64,000 bases of DNA from NCBI RefSeq assembly GCF_918797505.1, contig NC_092797.1, positions 52,488,157 to 52,552,156 on the forward strand, written 5' to 3'. Below are positions 12,028-24,030 of the stretch, piece by piece. This DNA is from Bemisia tabaci. Its lineage: Eukaryota; Arthropoda; Insecta; Hemiptera; Aleyrodidae. The notes below the pieces were generated by a model. That model saw nothing but the letters and a program-made list of their open reading frames with translations, had not been told where the DNA came from and did no database searches. The translations under genes and the position numbers were made by a program. The first letter of the stretch is position 1. Each line of letters starts with the position of its first letter.

Positions 12028-12490
12028 GAGAGTCCAGTAGTGTGCTTTCTCATTCTGCCTTATTAGAACTTGAACTTTGAGTTATTTTGTCTTCATGATA
12101 ATTGAATTAATAGTTAAATCTTGCACAAAGAGAGCTTGATGATTTTGGACGGTTACCAGAACTGAAATGACAATTTTCAACGCTTTCTCGATGTCAAAAT
12201 TGTCAATAATTTATTTTCCCCCAGTGATTTTGACTTGTCAACCCATGTTTCTTTTGTTTTTCAAGTATTGCATTCAATTTTGGATCATATAATGGGTTAT
12301 AATTTTTGCCACTGAGTTATTTTTAAATGTGTAAGCTGTATCTCTCTGCTGAACTCATGAATGTTTAATGTTATGTGAAGGGTCTTCTAATTCTAACCTT
12401 TAGTTCTAATATAGTCTCTTGATATTTACTCCTGATCTCATTTCATATTCCATGCAAAGTAGATTAGACCAATCTATGAAAAAGGAATTT

Positions 12491-12957
12491 CAAGGTGATT
12501 TGTCTCAGGTTCTTGTCATGGTAGATCTGTCAATTGTCATGCAATATATCGCATCAATTAAGTAAGTAAAAACTAGTGCTAGCTTTTCACTGAAGTAATA
12601 GCAGAAGAATGATGGTAACCCCTGTTCATATATTGAAAGAATCTTTCTCTAAAACAAAAAAAATTGTAGAATCTAGAGAAATGAAAGCACGATTTGGCTA
12701 CCAAAGAAATGATGCATTCAATACTGAGGTTGATTACTGAATCGAATGCAACTTTTTTTCTGTAGCCAAATTCTGCTTTCACCATCCCGAAATTTGCATT
12801 TTGTTTTCATTTTTGAGAATGACTCTTTCGATTTATGTGCAAGGGTCATCATCCTTTTTCTGACTAAAAAGTCAAAATTTGTCGAGATTTTTTACTCAAT
12901 GGTGCAATGCAGCACATGCCAGTCCGGTGATGCCTAGAACTCAAGACGAATCACCTT
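12491..12957. repeat. decayed foldback element 3' of Hsp70 A
   Basis: It begins CAAGGTGATTTGTC and ends GACGAATCACCTTAA. Its inner arms still pair around ATTGTAGAATCTAGAGAAATG and GAATCGAATGCAAC...CTGCTTTC. It is a worn relative of the near-perfect palindrome at 54513-54961: the same segments occur in the same order (AGTAAGTAAAAACT, GAGAAATGAAAGCA, CACATGCCAGT). Equivalent copies lie at 27361-27803 after Hsp70 B, and its right end forms bases 1-43, so insertion predates the array. Confidence 0.8.
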
Positions 12958-14303
12958 AAAGCTTCTTGTGAATCGTGCATTGATGCTAGGCAAGGAGCTG
13001 TTAACTCTGTTCTCGGCTCTTAATTGTGTTGTCTGAACTGTGCATTACCCAGACCTATTTATTGTCAAGATATTGTTTTTCTTAAGTACTACTAAGGAAA
13101 GACTAGCGAATCAATTGTTTTAAAATGTGTGAAATATTCTTGCCTTCAAAACTTCAGACTCAGCCGATAATGCAAATGAAAAATTTGTATCACTGCTGAG
13201 GAATAAGCTGGAAATGTTGAAAGGTGTTTTAAACAAATTTCTCACCCATAGACTCGGCTTTAAGGGCATATGTTCTTTTTCTGTATTGTGAGTTAAATTA
13301 AAATATGTATTTAACACCGAAAACACATGTTACAAATTTTGAAAAAAATGGTCCAATAATTTTTTCCTGCTGGCCGGGCAGTATTGACATAAAAACAAAA
13401 CTGCAGCAACCCAAATCACAACCAGTGGTTCCTTGCATAGCATTAGACTTGACTGTTCTTGAGGTATGCTCAAAAGTACACACTTTTTCAAATAGGTCTA
13501 TTTTTTTGCACGGACTATATTAGTAGCTCATCAGATAATTGTCCCTTTATCTATGAATCTTCTTCAGTATTATTTTTATAAAATGTTTAACGAAGTGTCA
13601 TCTCTGACCTTAAGAGTTGAAGGGCTATACCCAACAGCTGTAGTTCATACAAATTGGTTTTTCTATTTTGTTGTTGTTTTTAAATTAAATTATAAGATCA
13701 GCGTCAATTATTGGAAAGAGGCTGCTCATTGTAATCTAATAAGGTAAAAAAAGAAAAGAAAAGGAAACAATTTATGTCATCGATTTTCTGCCCTCTCTTG
13801 AGTCATACTTGAAATTTTCTCGTATCCCCTACAAAACCGTCTTCTTCAACACTGAAGTGCCCAGTGAGGAAAATGATATTTTAAATCGCAGCATTATGGC
13901 AAAGTTTTACGCTTTTATTTAGCTCAGCCAACTGATGGTTTCATGGTATATTTTTATGTTTTATTTATTTTCTCGCCAAGAAGATGTTTCTTCGAATTTT
14001 TCTGATTTCTTTGTTTCTTGTTTGAAGAGAGGATCCTTCAAGAAACTTCTCTAAGTATGTTTTTTTTGTATGCCATCAGCAAGCAATCTATGAATAAACT
14101 ATGGAAGTACTTTCACGATGTACTGATACGTAGATATTCAAGTATTTCATGGAACACAAGAAAACTGTCACTTTTTCGAAAAACCACGAGACCGTAGAAG
14201 GGAAGTGTAATAATTTTCCACGTCCAATTTTGGATGGAGAAGTTACGGAAATGGACTTCTTTAAGTGCTAACTCAGACAGTCTACAAGGGTACAAGGTAT
14301 TTT

Positions 14304-15515
14304 CAAAGAGCCGTTATGCAAAAACGACATTTTCCGCCCCCCCCCCCCCACTAAAACTTATTCAAACTTCGTCTATCAGTTACTAATACTGGAGGGCTTC
14401 TTTCCCCAAATTTTCAGACCCCCAAAAAATTTTTTGGGGGGGGTGGCGCTAGGGGGGGTGGGAGTCAAAACCTGTGAACCTCGATATCTTTCGAACGAAA
14501 CAAGATATTGAGGCCCGGTTTGGACGAAAAATCGTCTAAAATTGCATACTTTAAGATTCTAAAGTTCAAAATCCCAAAATTAAATTTTTAATTTAACTTA
14601 TGTGCTTTTTTTTCAGTTTTTGAGGAAAAACAATTTATTTTAAACACACTAAAACTGAAAAAGCACAATTTAGTATATGAACCGAAATCAGTTTTTTTAA
14701 ATTGCTCGTCTTTTTCCGCATCCAAAGAGTGGTCGTATAAGCTGGGGAACCGAACGGTTCCGGAGTTATGATCGATTGAAGTTTCCGCTCAACGCGCGCC
14801 GACCGATTTTCGCGCGCAAAAAAGTCGGATTTGACTGTTATTAAATCAGATTGAATGTTCAAACTGAGCAAAATGCATTATTAGGGACTCTTGAGGGTGG
14901 CTGAGTTCAGGAATTACAGATACTTCCAAAAAATTCACGTTTTTAAAATTACAGCTCCGTACAGGACTACTGAGCGGCCAGTCGGCGCTCAGTGGGCCTC
15001 TAAAATAGCGCTACGGAGCTGTAATTTTAAAAACGTGAATTTTTCGTTTTTCGATCATATCTCCGGAACCGTTCGGTTCCCCAGCTTATACGACCACTCT
15101 TTGGATGCGGAAAAAGACGAGCAATTGAAAAAACTGGTTTTGGTTCAAATACAAAATTGTGCTTTTTCAGTTTAGTGTGTTTAAAATAAATTGTTTTTCC
15201 TCAAAAACTGAAAAAAAGCACATAAGTTAAGTTAAAAATTTAATTTTGGGATTTTGAACTTTAGAATCTTAAAGTATGCAATTTTAGACGATTTTTCGTC
15301 CAAACCGGGCCTCAATATCTTGTTTCGTCAGAAAGATATCGAGGTTCACAGGTTTTGACTTCCACCCCCCTAGCGCCCCCCCCCCCCCAAATTGTTTGGG
15401 GGTCTGAAAATTTGGGGAAAGAAGCGCTCCAGTATTAGTAACTGATAGACGAAGTTTGAATAAGTTTTAGTGGGGGGGGGGGGCGAAAAATGTTGTTTTT
15501 GCATACGGCTCTTTG
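14304..15515. mobile_element. large nested foldback element, about 1.2 kb
   Basis: The ends CAAAGAGCCGT and ACGGCTCTTTG pair, and complementary arms of roughly 500 bases (from 14304 inward and 15515 inward) follow. They include C- and G-runs, AATTTTTAATTTAACTTATG and the segment GGGGAACCGAACGGTTCCGG with its partner. The centre holds a second palindrome, 14933-15043, around TACAGCTCCGTA. The matching flank of Hsp70 B (near 28812) is uninterrupted, giving an empty site. No transposase is encoded. Confidence 0.85.
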
Positions 15516-16494
15516 ACCTTCCGAAGGCAGTAAACGGTCCTTAACTAGACAGGTCCTTCATAGAGTGTCAAGTATTTTCCCAGGTTTAATTAAGGGTTAC
15601 CTCAGAGTAAGGTTCTACAACATAACAGCTAAAAATCCAAGTCTCTAAGAATTTTTAAGTACAGAATATTTACCAGAAGAAAATGCCCATTGTTTTTCCT
15701 CAAATATTAAGAAAGTGAATGGATGTCGTGTCATATAGGGTGTGTTTCCCTCTCAAATATTTCATCTGGGTTTTTTCAATAATCTTTCAGGGAAAGCCCG
15801 CACTTTTCATATTGAAATTAGTTTTGGTTTATTTTTGAATCAGCTCATATTGCTTTGTTCAATTTATTACTGTTTGTGTACTTTACTTAAGTAATTAATA
15901 AATTTTATATTTCTTAATTTGCCTGTTTTAATCAGAAAATATACTTATTGCTTTACTGGCACCTAAGCAAAGTCATAGAGTTAAGTTATCTAAACTGAGA
16001 ATGAACAAGAGTCAAGGCAGGAATGCAGATTATTTTTTCCTCGCGAATTTTTGGCTAAAAGAAAGTCTCCCAATTTTTTTTTCATTCAATACAAAGCAAA
16101 GACCCGAAATTTTAAGAAAATGCTCAAAACAATGTTTACAATCGAAGCGCCGGGAGGAGGATGGGCACTTCTTGGCTGCGGTCTCAGAATCTCCGCTAAC
16201 ATTTTATCCATCCTAAGAGAAGCAAATGCACGTATTTCGTCGAAACTTAGTGCATATGCTCTATAATTTCACAATGCATGCCGTAATGGATAAATTCCAG
16301 AAAAATCACACGTTCATTTTTTTCTATTAAATTTAAATTAGTATCAGAGATTCTGTCTGCTACACCGCAAAAGAGAAGTGGTCTTTCTGGATCCAGCACT
16401 TCAATTTTAAAATTATGGTTCAGGTTTTAAAAGTTCTCTCTGTCCTCATGAATGCACTAAAAATCATATACTTCTTGCATCCTGGGTATGTGTT

Positions 16495-16749
16495 CTGCTG
16501 TGCTAAGGAAAAACGCCGTATAAACCTTCAGGCGTTGCCAAATTTCCAATTCTGAAACATGAATCTCCTGGTAAACTTTGAATATTTTTCATCCAATTTT
16601 TCAGATAATGTTGTTGAAGATTTCACGCAGAGTGCCTGAAAATTTCAAGGAAAAATATTCATAACTTTCCACAAAAATAATCAACGTTTTATTCAAGTAA
16701 ATTTGGCAACTCTCGAATGTTCCTACGGCGTTTTTCCTCAGCACGGCAG
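16495..16749. mobile_element. MITE of the CTGCCGTGCTAAGG family (copy 1)
   Basis: The terminal repeats are CTGCTGTGCTAAGGAAAAAC and GTTTTTCCTCAGCACGGCAG. Inside, CGTATAAACCTTCAGGCGTT pairs loosely with the right arm. The corresponding place after Hsp70 B (about 29999) lacks it. Family members lie at 50718, 55417 and 56179. It is non-coding, about 255 bp. Confidence 0.82.
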
Positions 16750-17050
16750 TATTGGTTTGGTCATTTCCCATGAAGGAAATTAAGCATGGAAGTTCATCAG
16801 TTGGTAGTGAATGTTGTTATAAGGTCACTAGTTGAATGGTTCTACTACACTAAATCAGAGATATTTTAAATCATTGAGTTACGTGCACAAATTCCTAGGA
16901 ATTTTACAGTGCGACCTTATTATGATCCATCTTTTTCTCTTCGTTTCCTCAGAAGAGGCACTGCTAAAGCCTGAAAAACCGAGTGTGTATTGATGGCCGA
17001 AGTGCGAAACGACACGGAAGTAATAAAATTGCTGATTCAGCAATTAAATC

Positions 17051-17189
17051 GCTAAAAAAAAGTGACTACATTATTTCAACGTAGATTTTACAACACAAAA
17101 ATGCTACTTTAACCACCCTTGTGGTAATTAAAGTAGCATTTTTGTGTTGTGAAATCTACGTTGGAATATTGCAGTCACTTTTTTTTAGC
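17051..17189. repeat. hairpin MITE, 139 bp
   Basis: GCTAAAAAAAAGTGAC at the left pairs with GTCACTTTTTTTTAGC at the right. The arms pair almost throughout, with CAACGTAGATTT, CACAAAAATGCTACTTTAA and their complements. It sits at the border between the unit-2-only segment and the segment shared with unit 1. Confidence 0.8.
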
Positions 17190-18427
17190 AATTTTATTTT
17201 TTCCGTGACGTATCTTCGTCGAGACGTTGCAGACATCCTCTCATACTCGGTTTTCTCCTTTGGAATACTAGCCAACGTAATTTCTTGATAACCTTCTTGG
17301 TTTTCTTCTCTGTCAGTAGAATATTCTGCATACATTTCAAACTAGGTAACTATGTAGTTAATTTTTTTCCCCTCTCTCAAATAAATAAAATGGCGGAAAT
17401 TTTGAAACATTGCTATGGTGTTCCGTGGTTTTGCACTTTGGTCATCGATATATACCTATTGAAATATACAAAATTGATCTCCCTATCACCTTTTAGTGCA
17501 CAGAAAGTTGAGAGCCTTTTTGCTTCAGAGAAACCCTTTGTTTCCTGTCAAGTTGATACTTGCATTATTTTCTTCCATTTCGATGAGCAAAGTGCAAAGC
17601 CTTGTATCTCCATTGCGATGTTTCGAAATTTTCAATCCCATTTTATTTTTTCGAGAAAGAAGGAGCCATATTCATAGCTTGAAAATAAAGAAACTTTGGC
17701 GAACCGAGAGAAAAAATCAGGACAGTTTCCTTTCTAGAAGTAACGTTGAGTAGTATGACAAAAAGTTTGCGACGTCGTTGCGAGCGGAAGTACGTGTTCC
17801 CGCTCATTGGCCGTCTAATTTATTTTCAATTTTTAATGCTTTGGGAATCGTTGTAATTAAATCTGGAATCACCGAAATCTTTAATTTGAGCATTTCAAAT
17901 GTTCCGCCATCAGATATACAGGAATATTCATGAAGAATAATTTGAGATGAAGCTTCAAAAGCTTTATGCTATGTATACCCCAAGGCAAAGGCTTGGACTT
18001 GGATATAGACCCTGGTAAAAATCGGCGGTAGGAGCTGCGTTTCAAAATACCATAGGAGTTCTTAAAGCCGACTAAAGAAGGCTATTGAAAATCATATAGC
18101 CGGGCTATACGAAGCTATAAAAAAGTATACAGTCGGGCTATAGTTCCTATCGCAGGGTTTTACACTTTATCGCCATTGGCTATAAAAGGGTAGTAAGAAA
18201 TTGTGTAGAAATTCGTGTGCTTTGGAAATTATTAAGTTTGATACGGAACCACCTTAATATTTACAAAACACACATTATATTTTCCTTTAAAACATTTTTT
18301 TATTCATCAATTAAAAATAAGAATAATCCATACAGAGTGTGCGAACATTTCAAAATCATGAGTTGAAAAACGCTGACTCCGCGAGACTAAATATTAGAGC
18401 CTAACACAAAGCGGAGCGGCGACGCAC

Positions 18428-18505
18428 TGGCGCCTACAAACCTAACAGGGATACTTCACGCATTGCGCAATGCGTGAAGTATCCCTGTTAGGTTTGAAGG
18501 CGCCA
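18428..18505. repeat. near-perfect 78-bp hairpin (unit 2 copy)
   Basis: This is the same palindrome as at 2163-2240, centred on TTGCGCAA. It is essentially unchanged although neighbouring sequence has drifted between the units. Confidence 0.88.
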
Positions 18506-21073
18506 ATGCGCATTTTGCGCTCTCTGCCCGCCCGCCGCGCCGCAGCGTGCCACGGCGCGGCGTCTGAAGCAACTATTTCACACCAGATGTATTGCACAGT
18601 ATCATAAGAAATTGAAGGCGCTCAAACATATTAAGAATGACAGGCATCCTTCAAAAGCACGGAGCTTTCCTCGCAAAATAAATCAAGATACTACGGCACA
18701 AAAAGAGAGCGGTAGTCCAAAAACTAACCAAGTCCTAGTATCCGTTTTTCGTAACGTTTAGCATAAAATGTATAGTCTGGCTGTTGCTTAATCGCCATCG
18801 GCTGTGAAAGGCTAAAAGAAATTGTACAGCCAGCTACAGAAGCTATTGGAAATCTTACAGCCGGCTTTAGGTCTATGGTATTTTGGAACACAGATTCTAC
18901 TGCCAATTTTTACCAGGGGAATTTCTGTTAGTATGAGCAATTCACCTACAAACCTAAAAATGAAGAGAGCACTGAATTAAATCCTTTCATGCATGAGGCA
19001 CGCACAGTATTTTAGACGAATATGCGTGTCTTATGCAATACTTATACTGTAGAATAAATTCAAACTGCTCACATGCCACAACTGGACCTCCATAAAGCAT
19101 GTAGTCTCACATTGGGGAAAATAAAATGGAATTCTTACTAAGTAAGCAGGAAGATGTTGCAAGGCGAAATATTTTTTTTCCGGAGTCAGTCGAATGTGCT
19201 TTTCCATTTTCAGTCTTTATGACTGCTTTCATTTTCAAATTGTGGCTTTTTTTCTTATATCAGAGAAATGCCGTTGTTCCCACAGTACTAATACTAAACT
19301 CACGGCAAAAGTGAATTTTGAAGGCGTTTGAACTCTTTCATTTTGGCTAGGACTAGCAGGAATGGGTATTATCCCGCACTGCTACTGTATAACAATCTTA
19401 AACCTCAGCTTAAACTTTTTAGGTACATAAAGAACAAAAAAGTAGAATAATATGGGTGAGAAAAGCAGATCAAGTTAAGAATTTTTTGAAACCTGCTGTA
19501 GGAATTCATTTTGACGTTCTCATGTCAATGAATCTATGAAAATGTTTGTGGATGGTATTCAAATGGTATTGCAACATCACAATTCCAGTAAGCACTACTT
19601 CTCAACTCATGAGTGTTGATGACTGCATAGGTACATCCATATACGTGAATTGATGCTGCATTTACCTTAGTAGGGAGTGAGAACATACGACACCTTCTCG
19701 CATTAGAGGTTGCGACAAAAAACCGACAGCTCCTTTTTGCGAAGGAAACGGGAGGTTCAAAAAAGAAGAAAAAAGACTTGGCAACGGTTAGAAATTTTGA
19801 GCGTTGTCGTCGGATAGTCGTCGGGCTTGGACGGAACTAGGAGCCAGGCCAAATTGCAACGTTGCGTTGTAGTACATAGCTCGTTGTACCGGTGCGACTG
19901 TAAGACTTCGTGTACCAGTGAACAAAGTATTGGAGATTTCTGGCGAATTTTCAATGGTTTTTTAACGAAACTTTAAATTATCACAGTCAAAACTAAGACA
20001 AGTAATAAAGAACAGGTTATGTACCTAAATTAATTTTACCATGTATTATTTCTTAAATTTTAATTTCAGTGACATGAATGTGCGTGTTGCATATTCAAAA
20101 GTTGAAGGTACTCCCACTTTACTGAGACTAACAATAAGTCTACACTGACAGTGAGTTGGTTGAGGCGCCTCATGCAACTATTCGTGTTCCACGGATGTGT
20201 GTGTTGCATGTTCACAAATTGAAGGCGCTCCCGCTTTCCTCACGTCTTCAGAGATGCTCGGAAGTTGTCAGCTGTAGCGCCCGAGTAACTGAGTGCCCAT
20301 GTAGGGATAGCATTATCACCAAAAAGTCCCGCTTTCTGTTTGGTCGACGAATTTCCGGATTTCGTAGTAGCCCCTTCGTTCCCAGTTTTCCACCGAAAGT
20401 AAAGAATTAAAGAAGATTTCGATCGAGTCCGAGAAATGCTGTCGAACTTTTTTGATACGATTTACCGACGTTTGAACCTTTGAAGCAAGTTCTGAATAAT
20501 CACGACTCATGGATATTTTTGCCGAGGATCACCATCTTTCTATTAGTTTCATTCGTCTCTCTTTCGAAACTACTAATTTCTATTGGTCGGGTTTGTTGAC
20601 CTAGATACCTACCGGGGTTCTTAAAAAACTCATGACTTTTAATAAAAACTCCCAAGGATTTTTTGCTCATTGGAGGCCTATGTTTGACGGAATGTATAAT
20701 GATTTGGTAATTTTCTGTTCCTTTCCAGGCCTTTATACACCTAAACATGGTTCTCAAAGCCGCGATTTTGGTGAAGAATGCGGGTTTGCGATCGAATGCT
20801 GTAAAATCCGCATTTCTGGCCAAAAGGCACTTCAAGCCCATGCTTAGGTCAGTATTAGACCCGACAGTAAACTGGAAATGACCAAATCATGATACATACA
20901 TTAAGGCCGTGTTTATACAGCATTTGACTCTTGATCGCGACGCGATTGCGCTCATTTGATCCGAGACTGCGACTTGACGGGGATTTGATGCGTGTGTTTA
21001 TACAGGGTTAAACTCCCTCGCGACTCAATTTTAATTTATCACCAATACTGTTGGGTCGTGGTGGCAGTGCATC

Positions 21074-21211
21074 ATGTCTTCATCCGACGAAGAAGACGTG
21101 CTTTTGCTATGGGCGGTGAATAAGCATCGTCGTTTTCGTCGTTATAGTGAACACCCTTTCAATACAGAAAATATTAAAAAAAGTCAGTATTTAAGTTTTT
21201 TGTTAGCATAA
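21074..21211 (+). pseudogene. PIF/Harbinger transposase, N-terminal stub
   Basis: A 45-residue frame starting MSSSDEEDVLLLW and continuing HRRFRRYSEHPFN. An acidic start followed by an Arg-rich run and a W/YxxHP motif is typical of the N-terminus of Harbinger transposases. The frame then meets a stop. The whole DDE catalytic domain is missing, so it cannot be active. It overlaps the end of the opposing MADF stub, which places the deletion junction near 21184-21211. Confidence 0.75.
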
Positions 21212-21291
21212 AATGCATTCCGTGGGTTCCAGAGGCATGGCCGAGCTTCCACCAGTTCCATAAGCTTCTGGGCTTCCTCTTCAGAAGTCAT
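21184..21291 (-). pseudogene. Harbinger MADF-domain accessory protein, N-terminal stub
   Basis: Read on the minus strand this gives 35 residues, with MTSEEEAQKLMELVEARPCL followed by WNPRNAFYANKK. This resembles the start of a MADF domain (acidic start, LIxLVxxRPxLW, a conserved Trp-x-Pro). Harbinger elements carry a second gene for a Myb/MADF-like protein that assists the transposase. Only the first part of the domain survives. Confidence 0.7.
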
Positions 21292-21830
21292 AATATTAGC
21301 CAACCTCTCAAACCTTTTTTATTTTATTAATAAACCACCTTTTTTAAAAAAGATGAAATAGTTTTATCGTCCGTTCACTGCACCAATCAAGACAAGACTG
21401 ATCAAGAGTCAAGTCGGAGTCTAGAGCACAGAGTCTCGTCACAGACCGCGACGCGACTGAGATTTGATCGTCAAATCTCAATCGCGTCCGAGTCGCGACA
21501 TGTATAAACATTCTCATTCAACTCCATGTGTTGTGCCGAGTCACAGTCTAGTCGCAATCGCGTCGCGATCAAGAGTTTAATGCTGTATAAACACGGCCTA
21601 AAGCCGCCTTCATAGCGCTCTTTGGCGCTCTGCGACATTTAGCCGCCAAAGTCCCTTTCCTCCCAAAGCCTCGTAGGGAGTTGGCACTCCATCATTACCT
21701 CTAAAACCCTTTGTCGCCACCCTTTCACTGGGCATCCCCTTCGTTTCCTTCCAGGAGGAACCCTATCAAGCATCTTCTTCGGCAGCCTTTCTTCCGTCAT
21801 TCTGTTTTCATGACCATACCAGACAAGCTA

Positions 21831-22821
21831 CGAGGGTCATCCAAAAAGTAAGGTTCCCTACCTTTTATCTTTCGAACGAAAAGAGATAAATCAAATCCGT
21901 AAAAGTAAACATATCAGGCATACTCTAAGCTTTAAAACAAGCTCAAGTTTTTGAAAATCGGTCGAGAAATTCGCGAGGAAACTCAATTTTACTGAGACGA
22001 CCTCCTGTCGCTGCGTGCCCACCTCCGAGGTCAGGATGCGCGGAGAGTCGTTTACTTCAGACTCGGCTCATCGCCTCTAAACATCAAACCATGAATGAAT
22101 TCAAAAGATTTCATTAAGTAGGTCTTGCCTTACTTTTTGAGATAGTCTCCGCATCTGTTTTGAAATTTCTGGTATCATTACAGCAGCTTTTTCATGCCCT
22201 CCGCGTAAAAGGTCTCGTTTTGGCTCCAAAACCAGTCATTGCCAGCGCTCTGCACCTCTAAATCGGTTGGAAATCGCTTTCCACAGTGGGAGTTTTTCAT
22301 CTCAGGAATAGACGAAAGTCACCTGAGGCTAAATAAAGAGAGTACAGAGGATGGGGGAAAAAGTTTACCACGAAAAGCAACTGATTTGGAAGTGCAGAGC
22401 GCTGGCAATGACTGGTTTCGGAGCCAAGACGAGACCGTTTACGCGGAAGGCATGAAAAAGCTGCTGTACTTAATGATACCAGAAATGTCAAAAAAGATGC
22501 GGGGACTATCTAAAAAAAAATTGTAAGGCCTACTTAATGAAATCTTTTGAATTCCTTTTTGATTTGATGTTTAGAGGCGATGAGCCGAGTCTGAAAAGTA
22601 AGCGACTCTCCGCGCATCCTGACCTCGGAGGTGGCACGCAGCGACAGGAGGTCGTCTCAGTAAAATTGAGTTTCCTCGCGAATTTCCCGACCGATTTTCA
22701 AAAACTCGAGCTTGTTTTAAAGCTTAGAGTATGCCTGATATGTTTACTTTTACGGATTTGATTTATCTCTTTTCGTTCGAAAGGTACAAGGTAGGGAACC
22801 TTACTTTTTGGATGACCCTCG
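21831..22821. mobile_element. palindromic mariner derivative, 991 bp
   Basis: The ends CGAGGGTCATCCAAAAAGTA and their exact complement are flanked by TA (21829-21830, 22822-22823). Unit 1 has a single TA at 5893-5894. The terminal sequence is characteristic of mariner. Unlike a normal mariner, the arms pair for about 440 bases each, leaving about 100 bases unpaired in the middle. Both arms carry the same transposase 3' end in opposite directions, so the element is two copies of one mariner end joined head to head. Confidence 0.9.
22389..22466 (+). pseudogene. mariner transposase C-terminal fragment
   Basis: The frame reads ...DWFRSQDETVYAEGMKKLL, which fits the C-terminal mariner signature (WL/FxSQxxxFYxxGIxKL). 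A mirrored, slightly different version lies on the minus strand of the left arm (about 22190-22265). The catalytic DDD motif is absent. Confidence 0.7.
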
Positions 22822-23609
22822 TATTAGGTCATGACGTCGAATACGATGTCATTTTGGACTCCCATCATCTGACGCACTCTTTTGTTGCGCACCCAATCAT
22901 GATGCATTCTGTAATAAATAGACCCTCGATGAGCATAAAATCGTTGAGTTGAGGAAATCCAACCAGGGTGGGTCCAACAACGGCCCTATCGATATTCCTC
23001 CTTTCTGTCTCTACGGAACTATTGTTACAATGCATGGAATTTTAGACACTGCCCCCCTTTTTTCCGTTCTTAAGAAAGAAGGGAAAATGCAAAAGTTATC
23101 AGTAAAACATGTTTCACTTTTCTTTTTAAAAATAAGGTACCAGAGATTTTGCAACATAGTGCCAAGCAAGATACAGGGTCTTCCAGCTTTTCCTTCCATC
23201 TTTGTATCTTTCCCCTCTCTAGTTTTTTCTTCGGTTTTAGGTTTTGATTCAACATAGATTTTAATTTTAAGTAAATGGTTCCCTTGTTTTTTCTTCCAGT
23301 GTGGGGGAGTAGCAGCTGATCAGTCGTCATTCCGAAAAAGTTATTCGTGACACGATGAAAGGTACAGCGTTTTGGTAAGTTTGTCAAAATTTTCATACTA
23401 ACTATACGTATTCCTCTTTTCTCTTCATTTCTTTTGTTTCACTTATTTATCTCGCGTCTGACAGGCATTAAACGATTTTGGAGTAAGTCAGTCTGAGCTT
23501 TTGACTCACCAATTCACCATACTGACTTGTCAATTCTTCGGAGCTAAATGTGGAATATGTCGTTATGGTCATAAAAGTGTCACATTTTTTTGCGGCAGTA
23601 AGAATGAAT

Positions 23610-23862
23610 CGACGGTGTAAGTCGGCAATCACACAACTCGATTTGCGACGTTGCAGACTTCCTGTCATACTTCATTTTTTAAACGGGAAACTACTCAACG
23701 GCAACTCTTTAAAACTGCCTTGATATTTCTTCGCGGTGCGAAGAAAATTCTGCAAAAGCTTCAAGGAATGATGTCAATTTGTTCTCCTTTAAAAAAATAA
23801 TGTAGAGGCGGAGATTTTCAGACACCGCAAACGAGTTATGTGATTGCCGACTTACACCGTCG
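23610..23862. mobile_element. MITE with CGACGGTGTAAGTCGGC ends, about 253 bp
   Basis: The left end CGACGGTGTAAGTCGGCAAT and its complement at the right enclose an AT-rich centre. GAAT borders both ends and may be the target duplication. Unit 1 lacks the element (about 7679). It is non-coding and the superfamily is uncertain. Confidence 0.75.
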
Positions 23863-24030
23863 GAATGTTGTCAGTCGCAGTTGTGAAAATGTTCAACCTC
23901 TTCCCTCCTCCCCTCCCTTCCCTCCTCCCTTTCCTCCCCTCCCCCTTCACTCCCCCTTTGGACGGGTGCAAAAACTCTCGACCCCCGCGACCGGTCGCGT
24001 TGGAAAATGGGAAGGTCCCCCAAATTAGCC

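Larger units (their letters stand above)
20905..21598. mobile_element. PIF/Harbinger transposon, internally deleted, 694 bp
   Basis: Terminal repeats GGCCGTGTTTATACAGCATT (left) and its near-exact complement (right) are flanked by TAA on both sides (20902-20904, 21599-21601). Unit 1 has a single TAA at 5750-5752. A 3-base TWA duplication is the mark of PIF/Harbinger. Inside are the beginnings of two genes pointing towards each other, described separately, which agree with this superfamily's two-gene design. GC-rich subterminal motifs such as GATCGCGACGCGATTG occur at both ends. Confidence 0.92.
12028..24030. repeat. Hsp70 array, intergenic unit 2 (3' flank of Hsp70 A)
   Basis: This is the longest version of the repeated 3' flank. 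About 12028-16900 matches the flank of Hsp70 B (26916-30110). About 12915-13770 also matches 1-840, and about 17190-24030 matches about 923-7880. It contains insertions absent from a sister unit at 14304, 16495, 17051, 20905, 21831 and 23610, and it lacks those found only in unit 1. I find no gene here besides transposon remnants. Confidence 0.85.
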
